Source: Polyporus tsugae (taxonomy: Eukaryota; Basidiomycota; Agaricomycetes; Polyporales; Polyporaceae). Taken from it: a stretch of 64,000 nucleotides of DNA. The translations under genes and the position numbers were made by a program. Positions 12,101-24,327 of the stretch are shown here, piece after piece (within the stretch, counting starts at the first letter, position 1; each line of letters opens with the position of its first letter). The stretch is taken from positions 2,294,001 to 2,358,000 of the forward strand of contig JAHRBS010000013.1 of assembly GCA_024305745.1 (NCBI GenBank), in the 5' to 3' direction. Below the pieces are notes generated by a model that saw nothing but the letters and a program-made list of their open reading frames with translations, did not search any database and was not told the DNA's origin.

Positions 12101-14804
12101 CAAGATGTTCGCCCTGGGCGGTTGTGTTGGGTTCTAGCAGCAGAACGTCTCAACTGGCTGTTCCCGAGCGCGTCCCCGGCTGTTTTATTGGCTAGTTGCC
12201 AAGATGCATATGGCAGCGCGTGCTAGGACTGACCATCTGTCGCTGCGCGCTGGGTCGGTCATCACATCGGCGGCCGCCTGAACCTCGAAATTTCTGCTCC
12301 CGGCGGCCGCCCGTCCCGTCCGGTATTCTGATCTACACTGCACTGTGCACAGCACAGCATGCGCAGGAGATGCACTTTGGCTGCATTGCAACTTCTTGAC
12401 TGACGGGTCCTGCGGGTGCCTGGATTGCATTGCGTTTCTTCTTATGTCCTGTCCTGAAGCTTGAAGATAACTTAGACATCCAATAGGTGACCTCATCTTA
12501 TGTTGAACAAACGCGCCGCATACTCACACTGTGAACTCCGTATACAGGCACGAACTATAGAAGGCAATGACATCACTGCGGCCTCCAGAGAGTCGCTCAG
12601 GAGACATGCTGCTGCTGCTCACATGTTCTCGAGTCTACTTCATCTCCGACATGGCCGCCCGGCCGACCTCGTCCGCCCAACAAACAAACACACCCGATAC
12701 GTTCCGACTTGGTCATGTCGGGACATGCTCGTGCACTCTGCGGAATTACGCCTTCACGGCGTCGTCCGCGGATATGTCGTGCAGCTCCTTGTGATTCACG
12801 CCGCGCCCGATATTTCCCCTTCCGCACCTTTCCCTACCAGCCCTCCGAGGACATGTAACTTATCCTCTCCCACATCCTATCCTACCCGCCGTGGCCCTCG
12901 CCTCGGACCGAAGGCCTGTGCGGCACACCGTAAGTCCCCGTTCCCATTGGCTGCACACGCGCACGAGGTTTTCTGAGAACTTGTTACTGGACAGTACGCC
13001 CGTCCCGTCGCGATTGGCTCGCCGGCTGTTCGCCGCTCCCTGGTTTTCCAGGGGCGCGCAAGCGGTCGCCGTCTAAGTACACACGCCAATGGGAATGCGC
13101 GTGCGGGACGAGCGTCGCGCAGGCCCCCGGGACGTCCGTGGGCAGCAGTGACGGCACCGGGTGCGAGCGTGTCCCTTGCGGCGGTCGAAGCGGAAGCCGG
13201 GGGCGTGCGCAACTCTATCTGGCCAATGCTATCGCGCATCGGGCCATCGGCTCTGGGGGATCGTGCAACGACCGCGAAGACGCACGGCCATTGGCCCTCG
13301 TCCGATGCTTGCGTCGCGGAGAAGGCTCCTCGTTGTCCTCGGTCCTTCATCCGCGCGTGGTTTTGTCGTGGACGAAGCACGGTGCGGGATGACAGATGTC
13401 TTCGTCAGAAAGTACGTCTTCGTTACGCGCTCGCAGTGTTGTTTTTGGATCTGTCGATTAGTTATGCGCTTGCCTCGTGCAGTCGTCAATCCGCGACAAT
13501 CCGCGTGAGACGCACGAGAAGCGGGTCGCAATCGTCCGTGCCATCCGATCGGACGAAGGAGAAGCGTGCTTGACGCGCGCCAAGGGCGCGATATCCGTCC
13601 GGCGTATGTACCTTGCGATTGGCAAGGTATCGTACGGAACGCGGGCGGTCACCAATCTTTGGACCGCTTGCGTACGCGAGGTGAGAGGCGATTGGCGGGC
13701 TTGAGAGAAGGCCGTGCGGGATGGGGGTGCACGAGCCAATCGCGCACGCCGCTGACATGAAGGCGTCCGGGCATACTGGCCAAACGACCTTGCTTACGCC
13801 GCCCCGGACGCTTCTTCGGCGTTTGTGAAGTTTTGCAGGCCCTCCGCCCTGCTCGCTGCATGCATGGTGGTTAGTTCCCCCGCTGCGAACGTCGTCGTCG
13901 GGCCAGTGAAGGCGCGCATGTTCGTTTTCGCGCCCATTCCCGTTGACGAAGCCTGCGGCGTTATCAGTGTGCCCCTGGCTGCGAAGGACGTCTGGCGTCG
14001 GGGTACGGTCCGTCATGCGTCGCGAACGCAGAGCGCATACGGCGGATCCCCTCAGCCCTACGTTTCTGATTCGCCGCCCTCTCGCTCTTTAGGCTTTGCG
14101 GATCGCGCCCAGTCGCTGGGCGCGAGATAACCGTTAGACGGGATAACCTTTAGGTGGCTTATCCTTGGATACGGGGCTCGGATGCGACGGAGCGAGGGCC
14201 GTATTCCGAACCGAACGCGATACTTGCTTCCTGTAGGAGTCTGATGCCTATGCGTTTGTATCCGTTGGGAACGATCTCGGAATCGGCGGGACATACCGCG
14301 CGAGAAAAGCCTGTACATAAACACGTCAACGATAAGACGGAATGAGCAATCGTGAGTGGAGGATCGCCTCTGGGCTTCTCGGTCGCTTCCGCTTCCACTG
14401 ATATGGAGACTTTGCGGGGTAATGGGATGAAGCTCGCGAGTGCGAGCCGGAGGAGGAACTTCGTGGCTGGGCGTCGTCCCAGTTCATCTCATGATGCATT
14501 GGATCATTGATTTGACAGAAAGCAGTGTCCCATACTGGAGAAGACTCGATACGCTCCCCCGAGTCAAGGATCGTGTAGAGGTAGCTGGTCGTGATGCTGT
14601 GGTTACGTGAATGGCTTGAGCTCTTTGGGGGTTGGGGATTACTGTGACCAATGCCTATCCGTTCGTTCTGCTAGCTGACGGTTTGGTGGGGAAGGCTTGC
14701 GCAATTGTATGCGTAGAAGCATGAACATGAATTTGTGTAGATATGAGCTTCTCGAACCAGTCCTGAATTCAAATTCATAGTCCCATAATAGGCCAGTGTA
14801 CAAC
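3135..14804. other. gene-poor region of about 11.7 kb
   Basis: The first few hundred bases are likely 3' UTR of the Ecl1-type gene. Beyond that I found no coding exon chain, no recognisable domain, no transposase or reverse transcriptase motif, no tRNA B-box in a tRNA context, and no long direct repeat. The longest open frames (for example 7041-7706 plus and 11142-11843 plus) have random-looking composition and no family signature. Possible contents are decayed sequence, non-coding transcripts or a heterochromatic tract. Confidence 0.55.
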
Positions 14805-16365
14805 TCAAACCCCGGTGAGCTCTTCCAAGTATTCTAGTTACACTGGATTTAGCCATCGGTACGACCACCACGTAGAGAAGGAACCTCACCCCTTGTGATT
14901 TCGAATGCCGCGAATGTAGCGGCCGCGGCGGGTATACTGCAGGGGACGAGAATAGTCAGTCGCATGCCTAGGGTCAACGGTCCGCATTCGTTGAAGAACA
15001 TTACCTTCTCAATACTAGGTGCACGGATTTAAGTCAGCACCTGTTAACTTTCGATAGATGTGCACGAACTTACATGACGGAGTCAACCCACGGAAGAGGC
15101 CAGACCTACAGCGGAGGGGGAATGTGAGCTTCTGGACTTCGTCAAATCATCATGTATACACGTACGCTCCGCCTTCCGTCACCACTGCCCGCAATTCCCG
15201 TGCAATATATTGTACAGGGGTGCCTTCCGGTGGGGTCGCTCGCAGCTGTATACGGGACTTTACGACATCTTTGAAAATCACTTGTCAGAGAGACCTGCTC
15301 AGAAGTGGCATGAACAGCGATACAATACCTAATGGGTAACATGATAGCCAGTATGCGATCTGGAGAAATTAATGACCGGATAACGTGACAGAAACATAGC
15401 GGAATACCTACTCCGCCAGTGGAACCGCTGGCAAGCAGGGCCCACACTGGGATTTGCTTGCCATACTTTTCGCCAAACTTGCGCTTCGAGAACTCGAACC
15501 CTACACACGACATCAAAATATCGCACACAATGGCGCGAAGGAAGCCCTTACCTGCGTAGAATCTGAACGCGAGTGAGCACGAATAGAAACATGGACGCGA
15601 CTGTGAGAGCAACGCACCCTGCGTATGCTGGGATCTCTCTCGCGACGGTAACCCAGTACCCGCGCATGATCCCTTTCCGGAAGCCCCAGTCGTTCCACAT
15701 CTCGCTCACCACCGCGCGCAGCTTCTTGTCGCCAGGCTGGCCAAACTGGCCCTGCATGCGCACCTTGAACATCTCGACTGCAGTTCAACGTGAACACCAT
15801 CCTCCGATGACGTCCATATAATGAGCAGAGTCGCGTACCTGGACTTGCAAGGACAGCATTAATTGCGCCTGCGAGCGCACCAGCCGCCGCAATCTCCTTG
15901 AGCGAGATGTGAGGGAAAGGGGATATGAGCCGTTTTGAGGCACCGTACGCGGCGAAGAGGAGGGAGTTCACGCCGGCAATACCCATCAAAGGACTTGCCA
16001 TACCTGCGCACACGATGTAGAGGATGCGGTGCAACAAATGAGAGGGTAACGTACCCTTGTATAACGCGAAGAATCCTTCGTTCCTTAACGTCTGCGTGAG
16101 GATATCCATAGGACCTTTCTGTATGCTCATTCTTCAGTCCCGTTCTCTTCACTTTAATGTCGCGTGCACTCACAAACATCGCCTCTGCATGGCGCACGAA
16201 TGCAAGAATAAGCCCTCATCGTCTCCAGCGTGCTATTGAGGAAGAGACTGAACTGGGAGAGATCTGTGCGCGAGTCTTGACCGTGTCCAGTGGGTGGCCG
16301 ACGATGACCTGCGCGGCGCCGCCGACGCTTCCAGCGATGAGCTCGTTGATCGTAGACTTGTCCAT
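14805..16365 (-). CDS. mitochondrial carrier (SLC25 family), 13 exons
   Basis: Exons on the minus strand: 16365-16254, 16184-16174, 16118-16055, 16003-15839, 15777-15618, 15562-15552, 15500-15412, 15359-15329, 15268-15166, 15105-15074, 15014-15005, 14936-14890 and 14833-14805. They join in frame to 287 residues, the usual carrier length. Three tandem repeats each carry the inner-membrane carrier signature: HPLDTVKTRAQ, SPVEMFKVRMQ and YPLDVVKSRIQ. The first starts at about residue 24. The family exchanges small metabolites across the inner mitochondrial membrane. The motifs resemble the carnitine/acylcarnitine, ornithine and Ymc-type branch, but I cannot fix the substrate. Exons 2, 6 and 11 are only 11, 11 and 10 nt; without them the signatures and family alignment break. 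Intron 1 has a weak donor (GTTCAG). The gene is divergent from the F-box-like gene at 17084. Confidence 0.85.
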
Positions 16366-17083
16366 AATTCACCAAGTACGAAGACGAGCAAAGCGCGGTC
16401 CGCAGGAAAGAGGACAGAGGGAGGCTTTAACTTAAGGCTGATAAGGAGAGAGCGAGGCTCGAGCTGACCGCGATGGCGGTTGCTCGACTGCCGCGATTGC
16501 GCGATCGTGCGACATGGACTCTTCGCCTACACCCGTAGCTCGCCTTTGCCATCTTCGACGACTGGCTCCCTCAGACCTCGGACTATTCTTTTCTCCAGGA
16601 CACTCTGGCCAACCTTTACTCGACGTTATTATTTGGCGGAGTTCCGATTTCATGTTCAATAATTGGACACGCGTAAACGAGACTGAGGGAAGGGCAATTA
16701 ATAACGCTGACTGGCCGCAGGTTCAGGCCTGTTCAAGTCCAGGGCTGCAATAACTTAAACCTGCTCTTGCAGTCTCCGCTGGGATACCTATAGCTAGGGG
16801 CCTTACTTGATCGGGAGGCAGTGATGACCTCATGCGGCTGGAATGCGGACAGGGCCGTAATGGCATACCAAAACCGTCCAGCTTGTGTCGAACCTAGACA
16901 GGGCCGCGCCAGTGCCCAGTACCTTCGCATCGTCCCATTCCATCGCTCGGAGAAAGTGGAAGAAGCAATAGTACGTCCTGCTTAACGACCAGTACACGTA
17001 TTCGATTTCATGATGACCAAACTGCCCAGGTACCCTAATCACTTCCACACGGCACGACCGTTCCCAGAAGGGAGATACCTCGA
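16366..17083. other. divergent intergenic region
   Basis: This 718-base gap separates the start of the carrier gene (minus) from the start of an F-box-like gene (plus), so it holds both promoters. No clear TATA box or coding exon was seen. Confidence 0.5.
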
Positions 17084-18809
17084 ATGGAGACCGCAGAAAA
17101 TTTACTACACGGTGTTCAAGATGTCGCTAATGTCGCCCCAAGGACGCTCTTCATCGCCGAAGTCTTCAGGCATGTGTGCTTGTTCGCAGACACGAGGTCC
17201 CTTGCTCGACTGGCTCGATGCTGCAAAGCGTTCTGCGAACCAGCCCTTCGGACTCTCTGGAACGACCTATTCACCCTTTGGCCCCTTATGGAGTGTTTTC
17301 CAGATGATGTCAAAGAGCTAGATGAGCGCGAGACATATGTGAGTACTTCAACTTCAGACTTTTGGTGCCGAATTGATCCCAAAGACTCGACGATAGCACT
17401 TTCGTCGAACCCTCAGAACGAAAGACTGGGCTGCATTCCTCACGTACGCGCCCTATGTTCGCCACCTTGGAAAACCGAAGTATCCTTCACCGTCGCCATT
17501 CGTGCCACCCGAAGTCTTTGAAGCCATTTGCGCTCTTCGGCCGCAACACACACTGCTCCCAAACGTGCTCGAGCTCGGAGTAGACTCCCTTGGTCTTCGC
17601 CATTCGGTTATTCCTCACCTACTCACCATCCTGGGGAAAGGACTTAGGGTCGCTGCCATCTCTTGGAACCACACTAGCGAGGCAGGGGGGCCGTCAGGAA
17701 CAATCGCGGCAACTCTCGACATCCTGTCCGACTTCCGTCAGCTGCAAGAACTCACCCTCAGTGGCAACCCCGGTCCAGACGATGAATCACCTGCGGCGCT
17801 GTTGCGCTACTTGGGAACGGGGCCCCAGCTAACAAAATTCGAATGTTACAACCTCCCCCTCCTCATGGAAGGCATCACATATCTCGCCAGTCTACCCACC
17901 CTTAGGACTGTGCTCATTCGTCTCCCCGATATGCTCAGCTGGTCGAGTCACAACCTTCCTGACAAGACGTTTTCGAAGACGGAGTCATTCTCGCTGTTTT
18001 CCACAGTGGAGTCGTACACCGCCTTTGCTCAGCGCGTTGCCCTCCCAGATGTTCACAAGTTCTCCATATCCCTCACGACCGTCCCGGCTGCGGGCATTTT
18101 TCCTGTACTATTCACATCTATCCGCCGACAGTTCCATCCTTCGACGCTCACCAGCCTCACCATCCAACCCGGCATTGCTGAACCGGATCCTTTCGTGGCA
18201 GAGGACGCCCTCGACGACGGAGTACTTGTATCCTCACAACACCTCCGACCTCTCCTCGACTTCTCGGGGCTCCGCCACGTCACTGTCGTACCGCCGTGGG
18301 GGTTCTCATTCGACGACGATTTCTGCCGCGACATGGCGAAGGCGTGGACGCACGTTCAAGAGCTCCGCTTCGCCCACGAGACCTGGTGTCTCCACGCCCC
18401 TCTCGCCACGACTGTGCGCGCCCTGTCGTACTTCGCAGCGTACTGTCCAGAGCTGCGTTCTCTTGGCATCAAGTTCGATGCGAAGTCTTGGGTGGGTGAG
18501 ATACCGATACTGCAGGAACGCAAAATCCCAACGACCTACTACGACGCGTTGCGGGGCAAGCGCAGCACGTGTAAAGTCCACGAACTCCGCGCCGAGCTTC
18601 AACCGATTGCGTGTCCGGAACAGGTCGCTCTGTATATCTTGCGCTTGTTCCCGGACCTGCGATCGTGTTGGCAGGCATGGCACTCGCTTGAGGATACAGA
18701 GGAGGAGGCTAGATGGCGAGCGTCGTGGGAGGAAGTCCAGAGGTATTTGGGTGTAATGGCGGAGATGAGAGAGGACGGGAAGCGGTGGAACTTGGTGAGC
18801 ATGATCTGA
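17084..18809 (+). CDS. F-box-like / LRR-type protein, copy 1
   Basis: Exons 17084-17338 and 17397-18809 give 555 residues; the 58-nt intron is phase 0. The N-terminal 85 residues resemble an F-box-like helical domain, with the family pattern LARCCKAFCEPALRTLW followed by a CFPDD element. Exon 2 opens with a conserved segment (KDWAAFL, then YVRHLG), followed by about 400 residues of Leu-rich irregular repeats typical of basidiomycete F-box/LRR proteins. Such proteins are expected to act as substrate adaptors of SCF ubiquitin ligases; Skp1 binding is inferred. The acceptor at 17396 was chosen because it alone preserves phase and restores the family motif. It is head-to-tail with copy 2. Similar genes at 53281, 55481 and 57558 share the intron position. 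Confidence 0.75.
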
Positions 18810-19405
18810 GTGCTCGTCTGCGGATATTCACCCCATGACTACAGGTAGATGAGGACGTCGGTTGAGGCTCATATTGTGGAGGATATGGCCGATGGAGAGT
18901 TGAGCTGTGCTCACGAGCGGAAGGAGCTTGAATCGGCTGAGCTTGTATTTACTATGTGTTGGGTGCTTTCTTCTACCAGTCTTGTACAGAACGGTGAACA
19001 CGACAGAGTATGTACCACATCTTTATGAAAAGCATAAATTTGAGTGCTTGAAGTTCAAGTTCAGTGGCTGAAGGTGTACACGTGACCGTCGCGTGGCGGA
19101 TGAGATCTGGGACCTTGCTCAGCAATGGCAGTAGTGGCCCCTGGCCCCCTACCCGCAGCCACCGTCACCCCGCCCCCTGCTTCCCGTGCCCCATCGCAAC
19201 CTATTCTATTGACCACCGTGTCACAAACTCGGTCGTGTGTGCGCTCAGGGTCAATACGCAACTGCCGGCATAGCTTGTCTCGACCGCCTTCATTCGGACG
19301 TTGTCAGTCGACCTTCTACTAGGGTAAGTTGTCATTATATTCCTCCTGCCGTTTGTCTCACGGAAAACATAGTTTGGTCAGCTACAGAATAAATCGTTCG
19401 CCGAC
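18810..19405. other. intergenic region between F-box-like copies 1 and 2
   Basis: About 600 bases with no supported exon. It should contain the 3' UTR of copy 1 and the promoter of copy 2. A C-rich stretch lies near 19140-19200. Confidence 0.5.
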
Positions 19406-21122
19406 ATGCATCACTGCCTCGCCGTACCTGAGCTGCTCAACTTGATCTTCAAAGAGGTCCAGGCAACGGCGAAAGGAGACATCACTGTCGCTGCCCTTGC
19501 GCGTACTGCCAAATGTTTTCAAGATGTTGCACTCGATACATTGTGGGAGAGGCAAATGTCATTGGTGCCTCTGGTGAAATGTTTCCCCCAGGAAATTTGG
19601 GATGAGACTAGGCAGGAGGACGGATCAAAGAAGTTGGTGCGTCGCGATGCATTCTGTACGAAGCACAGCACATATACCTCAGCTATTTTGCAAGTCCTTT
19701 GTCCGGGGCCCCCAAGCAGAAGATTGGGACCGCGTCAAGTTCTACGCCCCACGCATCCGCGCCATGTATATCGACCCGTGCATGTTTATAGGATTCTTCT
19801 CCACCGCCGCCCTTGCGCCTGCCGCATACCTCACGCTCAAGAACTACCTAGGTGCGGATGCATTGCTTCCCAACCTCCGTACATTCCATTGGGCGAACCC
19901 CGAGAAGCACGAAGCTGAAGACCTTGCGTCACTACTCCTCCTGCTCAACTCGAAGGCGTCCAATGTCATTATTCAGATGGGCAAGTGGGGTGAAGAGTCT
20001 ATGAGCCAGATTGTGTCTGCGCTCAGCATCTTCGGTGAGAACCCTGCCCAACTGCGTTCAATCCAGATCACATCGTCGCCGTGCACCCCACTCGAGGAAG
20101 CCGTCCTCGCTCTTGGTGTTCGTCAACAGCACCTCCTGGACTTCAAATACACCTGGAATAGCCAGATGTCTCTTGATACTATAATCCACCTTGCTGGTCT
20201 CAACAACTTGCGGGAAGTCTCGATTCGTGCGGACGCACAGAGGTCACGAGAATTCTTCCTGTGGGCTCGCGAGCGCGGCGGGCACTTCTTCCCGTCGCTG
20301 CAGGTGTTCTCGCTCTCCACCGATTCTGTCGACGTCTGCGAGAAATGGCTGCACCTCATCCGCCAACCCGACCTCCATACCGTCGACGTCCAAGTTGACC
20401 AGCCACCGACCGCCACCGATTTCCACGATTTCCTCACGAAGCTCACTGAACACCCCGCGCGCGCGGTCCTGCGCAACGTCCACTTCAGGAGCGCGCAGCT
20501 ATCCCCGCGGAACAATTCGCTGCACATCATCCGCCCCGACACGCTCTCTCCTCTCCTGCAGCTCAATATCTCCCAGCTCCGGCTCGAACCGGGCGCACCG
20601 ATCGACATCGACGACGAGTGCGTCGAGCGCATGGCGCACGCGTGGCCGCGTCTCGCCGTCCTCGAGCTCAACGCGGAGTGGCGGCGGTACGCCCCGACGA
20701 GCATCGTCCCGAGCGTCACCCTCAAGGGCCTCATCCCGCTCGCGGAGCACTGCCCGGCCGTCGGGATGCTCTCCATCCCCATCAGTACCGACGTCAGCGC
20801 GTTCGAGGAGGACTACGAGGCGGGCCTCCGCCCCGCGGGCGGCGTCTCGTTCAAACAGTGCTACATGGTCGGCGTTGGGCCGTCGCCTATCGAACAGGAG
20901 GCGGACCTCCTGATGATCGCGGGGTTCCTGTCCGACTTGTGCCCGGACTTGATGAGCCTGAAGACGGCGTGGGGGAGGGGCCAGCCGATGAAGGAGCCCG
21001 GAGTGGGCGAGACGAGTTTGGACCTCGAGAGCCAGGAAATGGGCGAGGCGTGGAGGCAGACCGAAAAGTACGCGAGAGAGATGGCGAGGGTGAGGAGGCA
21101 GGAGCGAGCGTGGATGGAGTAA
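19406..21122 (+). CDS. F-box-like / LRR-type protein, copy 2
   Basis: Exons 19406-19636 and 19683-21122 give 556 residues; the intron is 46 nt and phase 0. The N-terminus (MHHCLAVPELLNLIF) matches the family pattern for an F-box-like domain, followed by LARTAKCFQDVALDTLW and a CFPQE element. Exon 2 begins before an EDWDRV...YAPRIR segment, then Leu-rich repeats. The 3' half is markedly GC-rich (about 20460-20950), which makes long antisense open frames that are shadows. Sequence has diverged strongly from copy 1 although they are adjacent, suggesting an old duplication or fast evolution. The probable role is an SCF-type ubiquitin ligase adaptor of unknown target; that is inferred from the family. 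Confidence 0.75.
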
Positions 21123-22056
21123 AGTAGGGGGACACGGTAGTGAGTAGGGCTGTCCTTGATATACATGCACCGTCCAGCTGACGGAAGTTTGTCGTGAATC
21201 GTAGGAAAATGCACATCTGAAGCTACTAGTGTACGGTATAGCTCGATTTACTTAATGACTATTTGGTGTCCCCTTTCCTCGAGTGACTAGGTAGTCAGTG
21301 AAGCGAGAGCGTTTCCTCCCCCATCGACGCTACAGCATTGCTGGAGTGGCAACCGGGGATGGACGCGGGTATCCATCTCACCCGTAACTGCGTGGTCTGG
21401 GACGCTGTAGTAAGTTCCTATGACATAAGCTCTGCCCTTTTAGTTGCTCATGACGTCTGTAGGGCGAACGTGTGCGCGGTGGCGCGAATCAACGCGAAGA
21501 CTTCGTGCCCTTCTGCGCAAGACTGGGCATCTGGGCACGCTTCATCTTGCTCCTCCTCGAGCCGCTGTCCTTGTTGGCGGCGTGCTGGGAGTCGGTGTCA
21601 CTTGATATCATGGCTTACTCATGGCGTTATGTCTGCCCTAACTTTGCGACGGCATGTCCCGTATCCGAGTATACCTGACCTAGATCCGGCAATTGAAAAC
21701 CTATGTCTCGGCGTATGGTAGGCTGATGCGAAACGAATGGTGTCTCATGTCAGGGTGTGTTCTTTAATAGGATAACGTTTAACTTCATGATGGAAGTCTG
21801 AATCATATACCTCTAGGTCTTCGGCTTTCGTTGTGGCTCTGCCCATCGGGGGAGTCCACGTATTTGAGGATAGCGACCAAGTAAGTAGAATGTAGAGACA
21901 AAGGCCGATCATGCTTACTGACGCCTGTTTGCTGGCGGGTCCCTGCAGGACATCTCAATGTGCCGGATGTACCTGGTTACGTTCATGGAAGCTTCGGGGC
22001 TAGTCCCCAACCGCTACTTCCGATACGATAATGCTCCAATTGCAACCGCCCTACAG
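21123..22056. other. intergenic region
   Basis: About 930 bases between F-box-like copy 2 and P450 gene 1. I see no coding exon. Open frames near 21338-21721 lack any family signature. The right end is the promoter of the P450 gene. Confidence 0.5.
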
Positions 22057-22065
22057 TATATAAAG
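22057..22065 (+). promoter_or_regulatory. TATA box of P450 gene 1
   Basis: TATATAAAG lies about 140 bases before the ATG at 22205 and is the only strong TATA element in the upstream region. Confidence 0.5.
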
Positions 22066-22204
22066 AGGTTCGATCGGCCGACCGTGACTCAGACTTCTAC
22101 TCCCTACGCTCACGGCGACACTCCCTCCACCACCTTCTCCAAGGACGAAGAGCCGGGCACCCTCAACACCACTTCCACGCTCTTGGCCCCTTTCATCTCA
22201 AGAA

Positions 22205-24238
22205 ATGCTGTTACCCGTAGTGCTTGCCTTCTTGTTGATCGCTTACTTTCGGTCGCATATCCGTTGGAGGACGCGGACCAGAGGTCGACCATTGCCACCC
22301 GGCCCAACCTCTTTCCCTGTCATCGGGAACCTTTTTGACTTCCCGAAGGCGACACCGTGGGTAGGGTTCCGGGATTTGTGCCACAAATATGGTGAGCTGT
22401 TTGTGTACGTTGCTTCGTGCATACTGAACACACTACCCAGGTGACATTGTCTATGTGCGGAGTCTCAACCACGACCATGTCGTCCTTGGCAGCACCGCTG
22501 CAATCTCACAATTCATCGGCAAACGTACCGCGAACACTTCCGACCGACTCGTGACCCCAACAATCGGATTGTAAGCCTATACTGGTCACTTTTCCCTTTC
22601 ATCTTTCCCCCAAGCTCATCCTGAATTCCAGAATCGGTGCCGAATGGGTTCTAGGATTAATACCGTATGGTCAGAGATGGAGGGACTACAGGCGCGCTCT
22701 ATGGCAACACTTCCACCCGGGAGCGATCACAAGATATCAGCCAGTGCAACTCGCAATCGTCCACCTGTTCCTAATCAAGTTGCTTCAAGATCCCCTCAAC
22801 TTCAAGCAACACATCAGCTTGTAAGTTAATTGGTCGTTTGGTCTTCGTTATGTCTGAACGACTGTCACACAGTACGTTCTCGGCTTTGATCCTGAAGATC
22901 GCCTACGGGATTGATGTCGAAGACGGGAACAACGAGCTGATACAGCGCATCGACACAGTGTTAGACGGTGCCGCCCAAGCCATGGTACCCGGCAGATTCG
23001 CCGTGGACCATATACCCGTCCTGAAATACGCTCCCAGTTGGCTTCCAGGAGCCAGTTTTCACAAGACCTTCGAGAAGTGGAAGAGTGAAAGCCTCCTCTT
23101 CAAGGATTTCGTGTTCGCCTCACGCAACACGGCGTGAGTTGTATCACGTCGGCCTATAAGGTGTTGACGAAGTCCCGTTGACAAAAATGCCTCGGTTCGT
23201 AGACAGATAAAGCAGTGAGCCCCCACGTCGATCCCATTGTCGACATCATGCTATCGAGAACAAGGAGTGGCCAGGCCATACCGGAGGAGCTCATTAAGGA
23301 CATCGCGGCTATTGCTTTAGAAGGTAGCACATTGCCCATCCGTTCTCTCAACCTCGTTGCTCACGAGTCTATTTGCAGCCGGCGCGGACACGGTGAGTTG
23401 GGCCAAGAAAAGATGTACGACTACAAATTCACGGAAGCATCCCGCAGTCAGTCGCAACACTTCAAGCCACACTTCTTGCTCTGTCACTACATCCCGAAGT
23501 TCAGAAAAAAGCGCAGGCCGAACTGGATGCTGTCGTCGGTCCCAACCGGCTCCCGAACTTCGGCGACCGTGACTCGCTTGTGTACATCAACGCGATAGTG
23601 AAAGAGTCGTATCGCTGGTTCACCGTGACTCCACTAGGCATCTCCCATCGGACCCTCGAGGATGATGAATTCCGAGGATACTTCATACCCGCCGGTACCG
23701 TTCTCACAGCTGACATCTGGTACGTATTTGCGTGCTCCTCATCGCCTCCACAGCTCAAAGCACCCCACAGGGCGTGCATGCACGACCCAGAAATGTTTGA
23801 GGATCCCGACGAATTCCGTCCAGAACGCTTCATCCGCGATGGGAAGCTAGATCCGAACATCTGTGACCCCTCTGCGTTCATATTTGGCTCGGGCCGCAGG
23901 TCTGTCTGAGTCGTTGTTGTACCTTCTTATTATCAGTACTGACCCTGTTGAGCGACTAGGATCTGTCCAGGAAGACGCTTCGCCGACGCCTCGCTCTTCC
24001 TCAATGTCGCCTCCATCCTTCACGTCTTCGACATCACCCCGCCTCTTGACGAACATGGCAAACCGATCGAGATTGCAGTGAGAATGGCAGACCGCTTTAT
24101 ATCGTAAGCGAAGCCCCGTCTTTCTAGGAAGTTCTGACCTGCTATACGCACATTTTGCGCAGGTTCCCCGAAGATTTTCGCTGTACGATCAAGTCTCGTT
24201 CCGCGGATGCAATGGCTTTAATACACGCATCCCATTGA
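22205..24238 (+). CDS. cytochrome P450 monooxygenase, gene 1
   Basis: Exons 22205-22391, 22441-22570, 22632-22820, 22873-23131 or -23133, 23203-23323, 23379-23392, 23448-23719, 23771-23899, 23960-24103 and 24163-24238. It is about 506 residues. The N-terminus is a membrane anchor followed by the proline hinge LPPGPTSFPVIGN. The I-helix motif AGADT lies on the 14-nt exon 6, the K-helix ExxR is ESYR, the FRPERF element follows, and the haem loop is FGSGRRICPG. P450s of this kind are ER-bound NADPH-dependent monooxygenases; it resembles the broad fungal O-methylsterigmatocystin oxidoreductase-like group, and the substrate is unknown. Exon 4 to 5 is awkward: the obvious GTGAGT donor at 23134 puts exon 5 out of frame, while a GC donor at 23132 keeps frame. 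Either splicing is non-canonical or one base has been lost. Confidence 0.8.
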
Positions 24239-24327
24239 CTCCGAATGCCACTGTTGGGGTAGCTCGAACTTGGTTGCACCTCACATATACTGCTAAAAAG
24301 CATATTCGTACTTTGTACTAAGAATAA

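Noticed and set aside
20499..21170. 223-codon minus-strand open frame
   Set aside because: Antisense shadow of the GC-rich 3' part of F-box-like copy 2.
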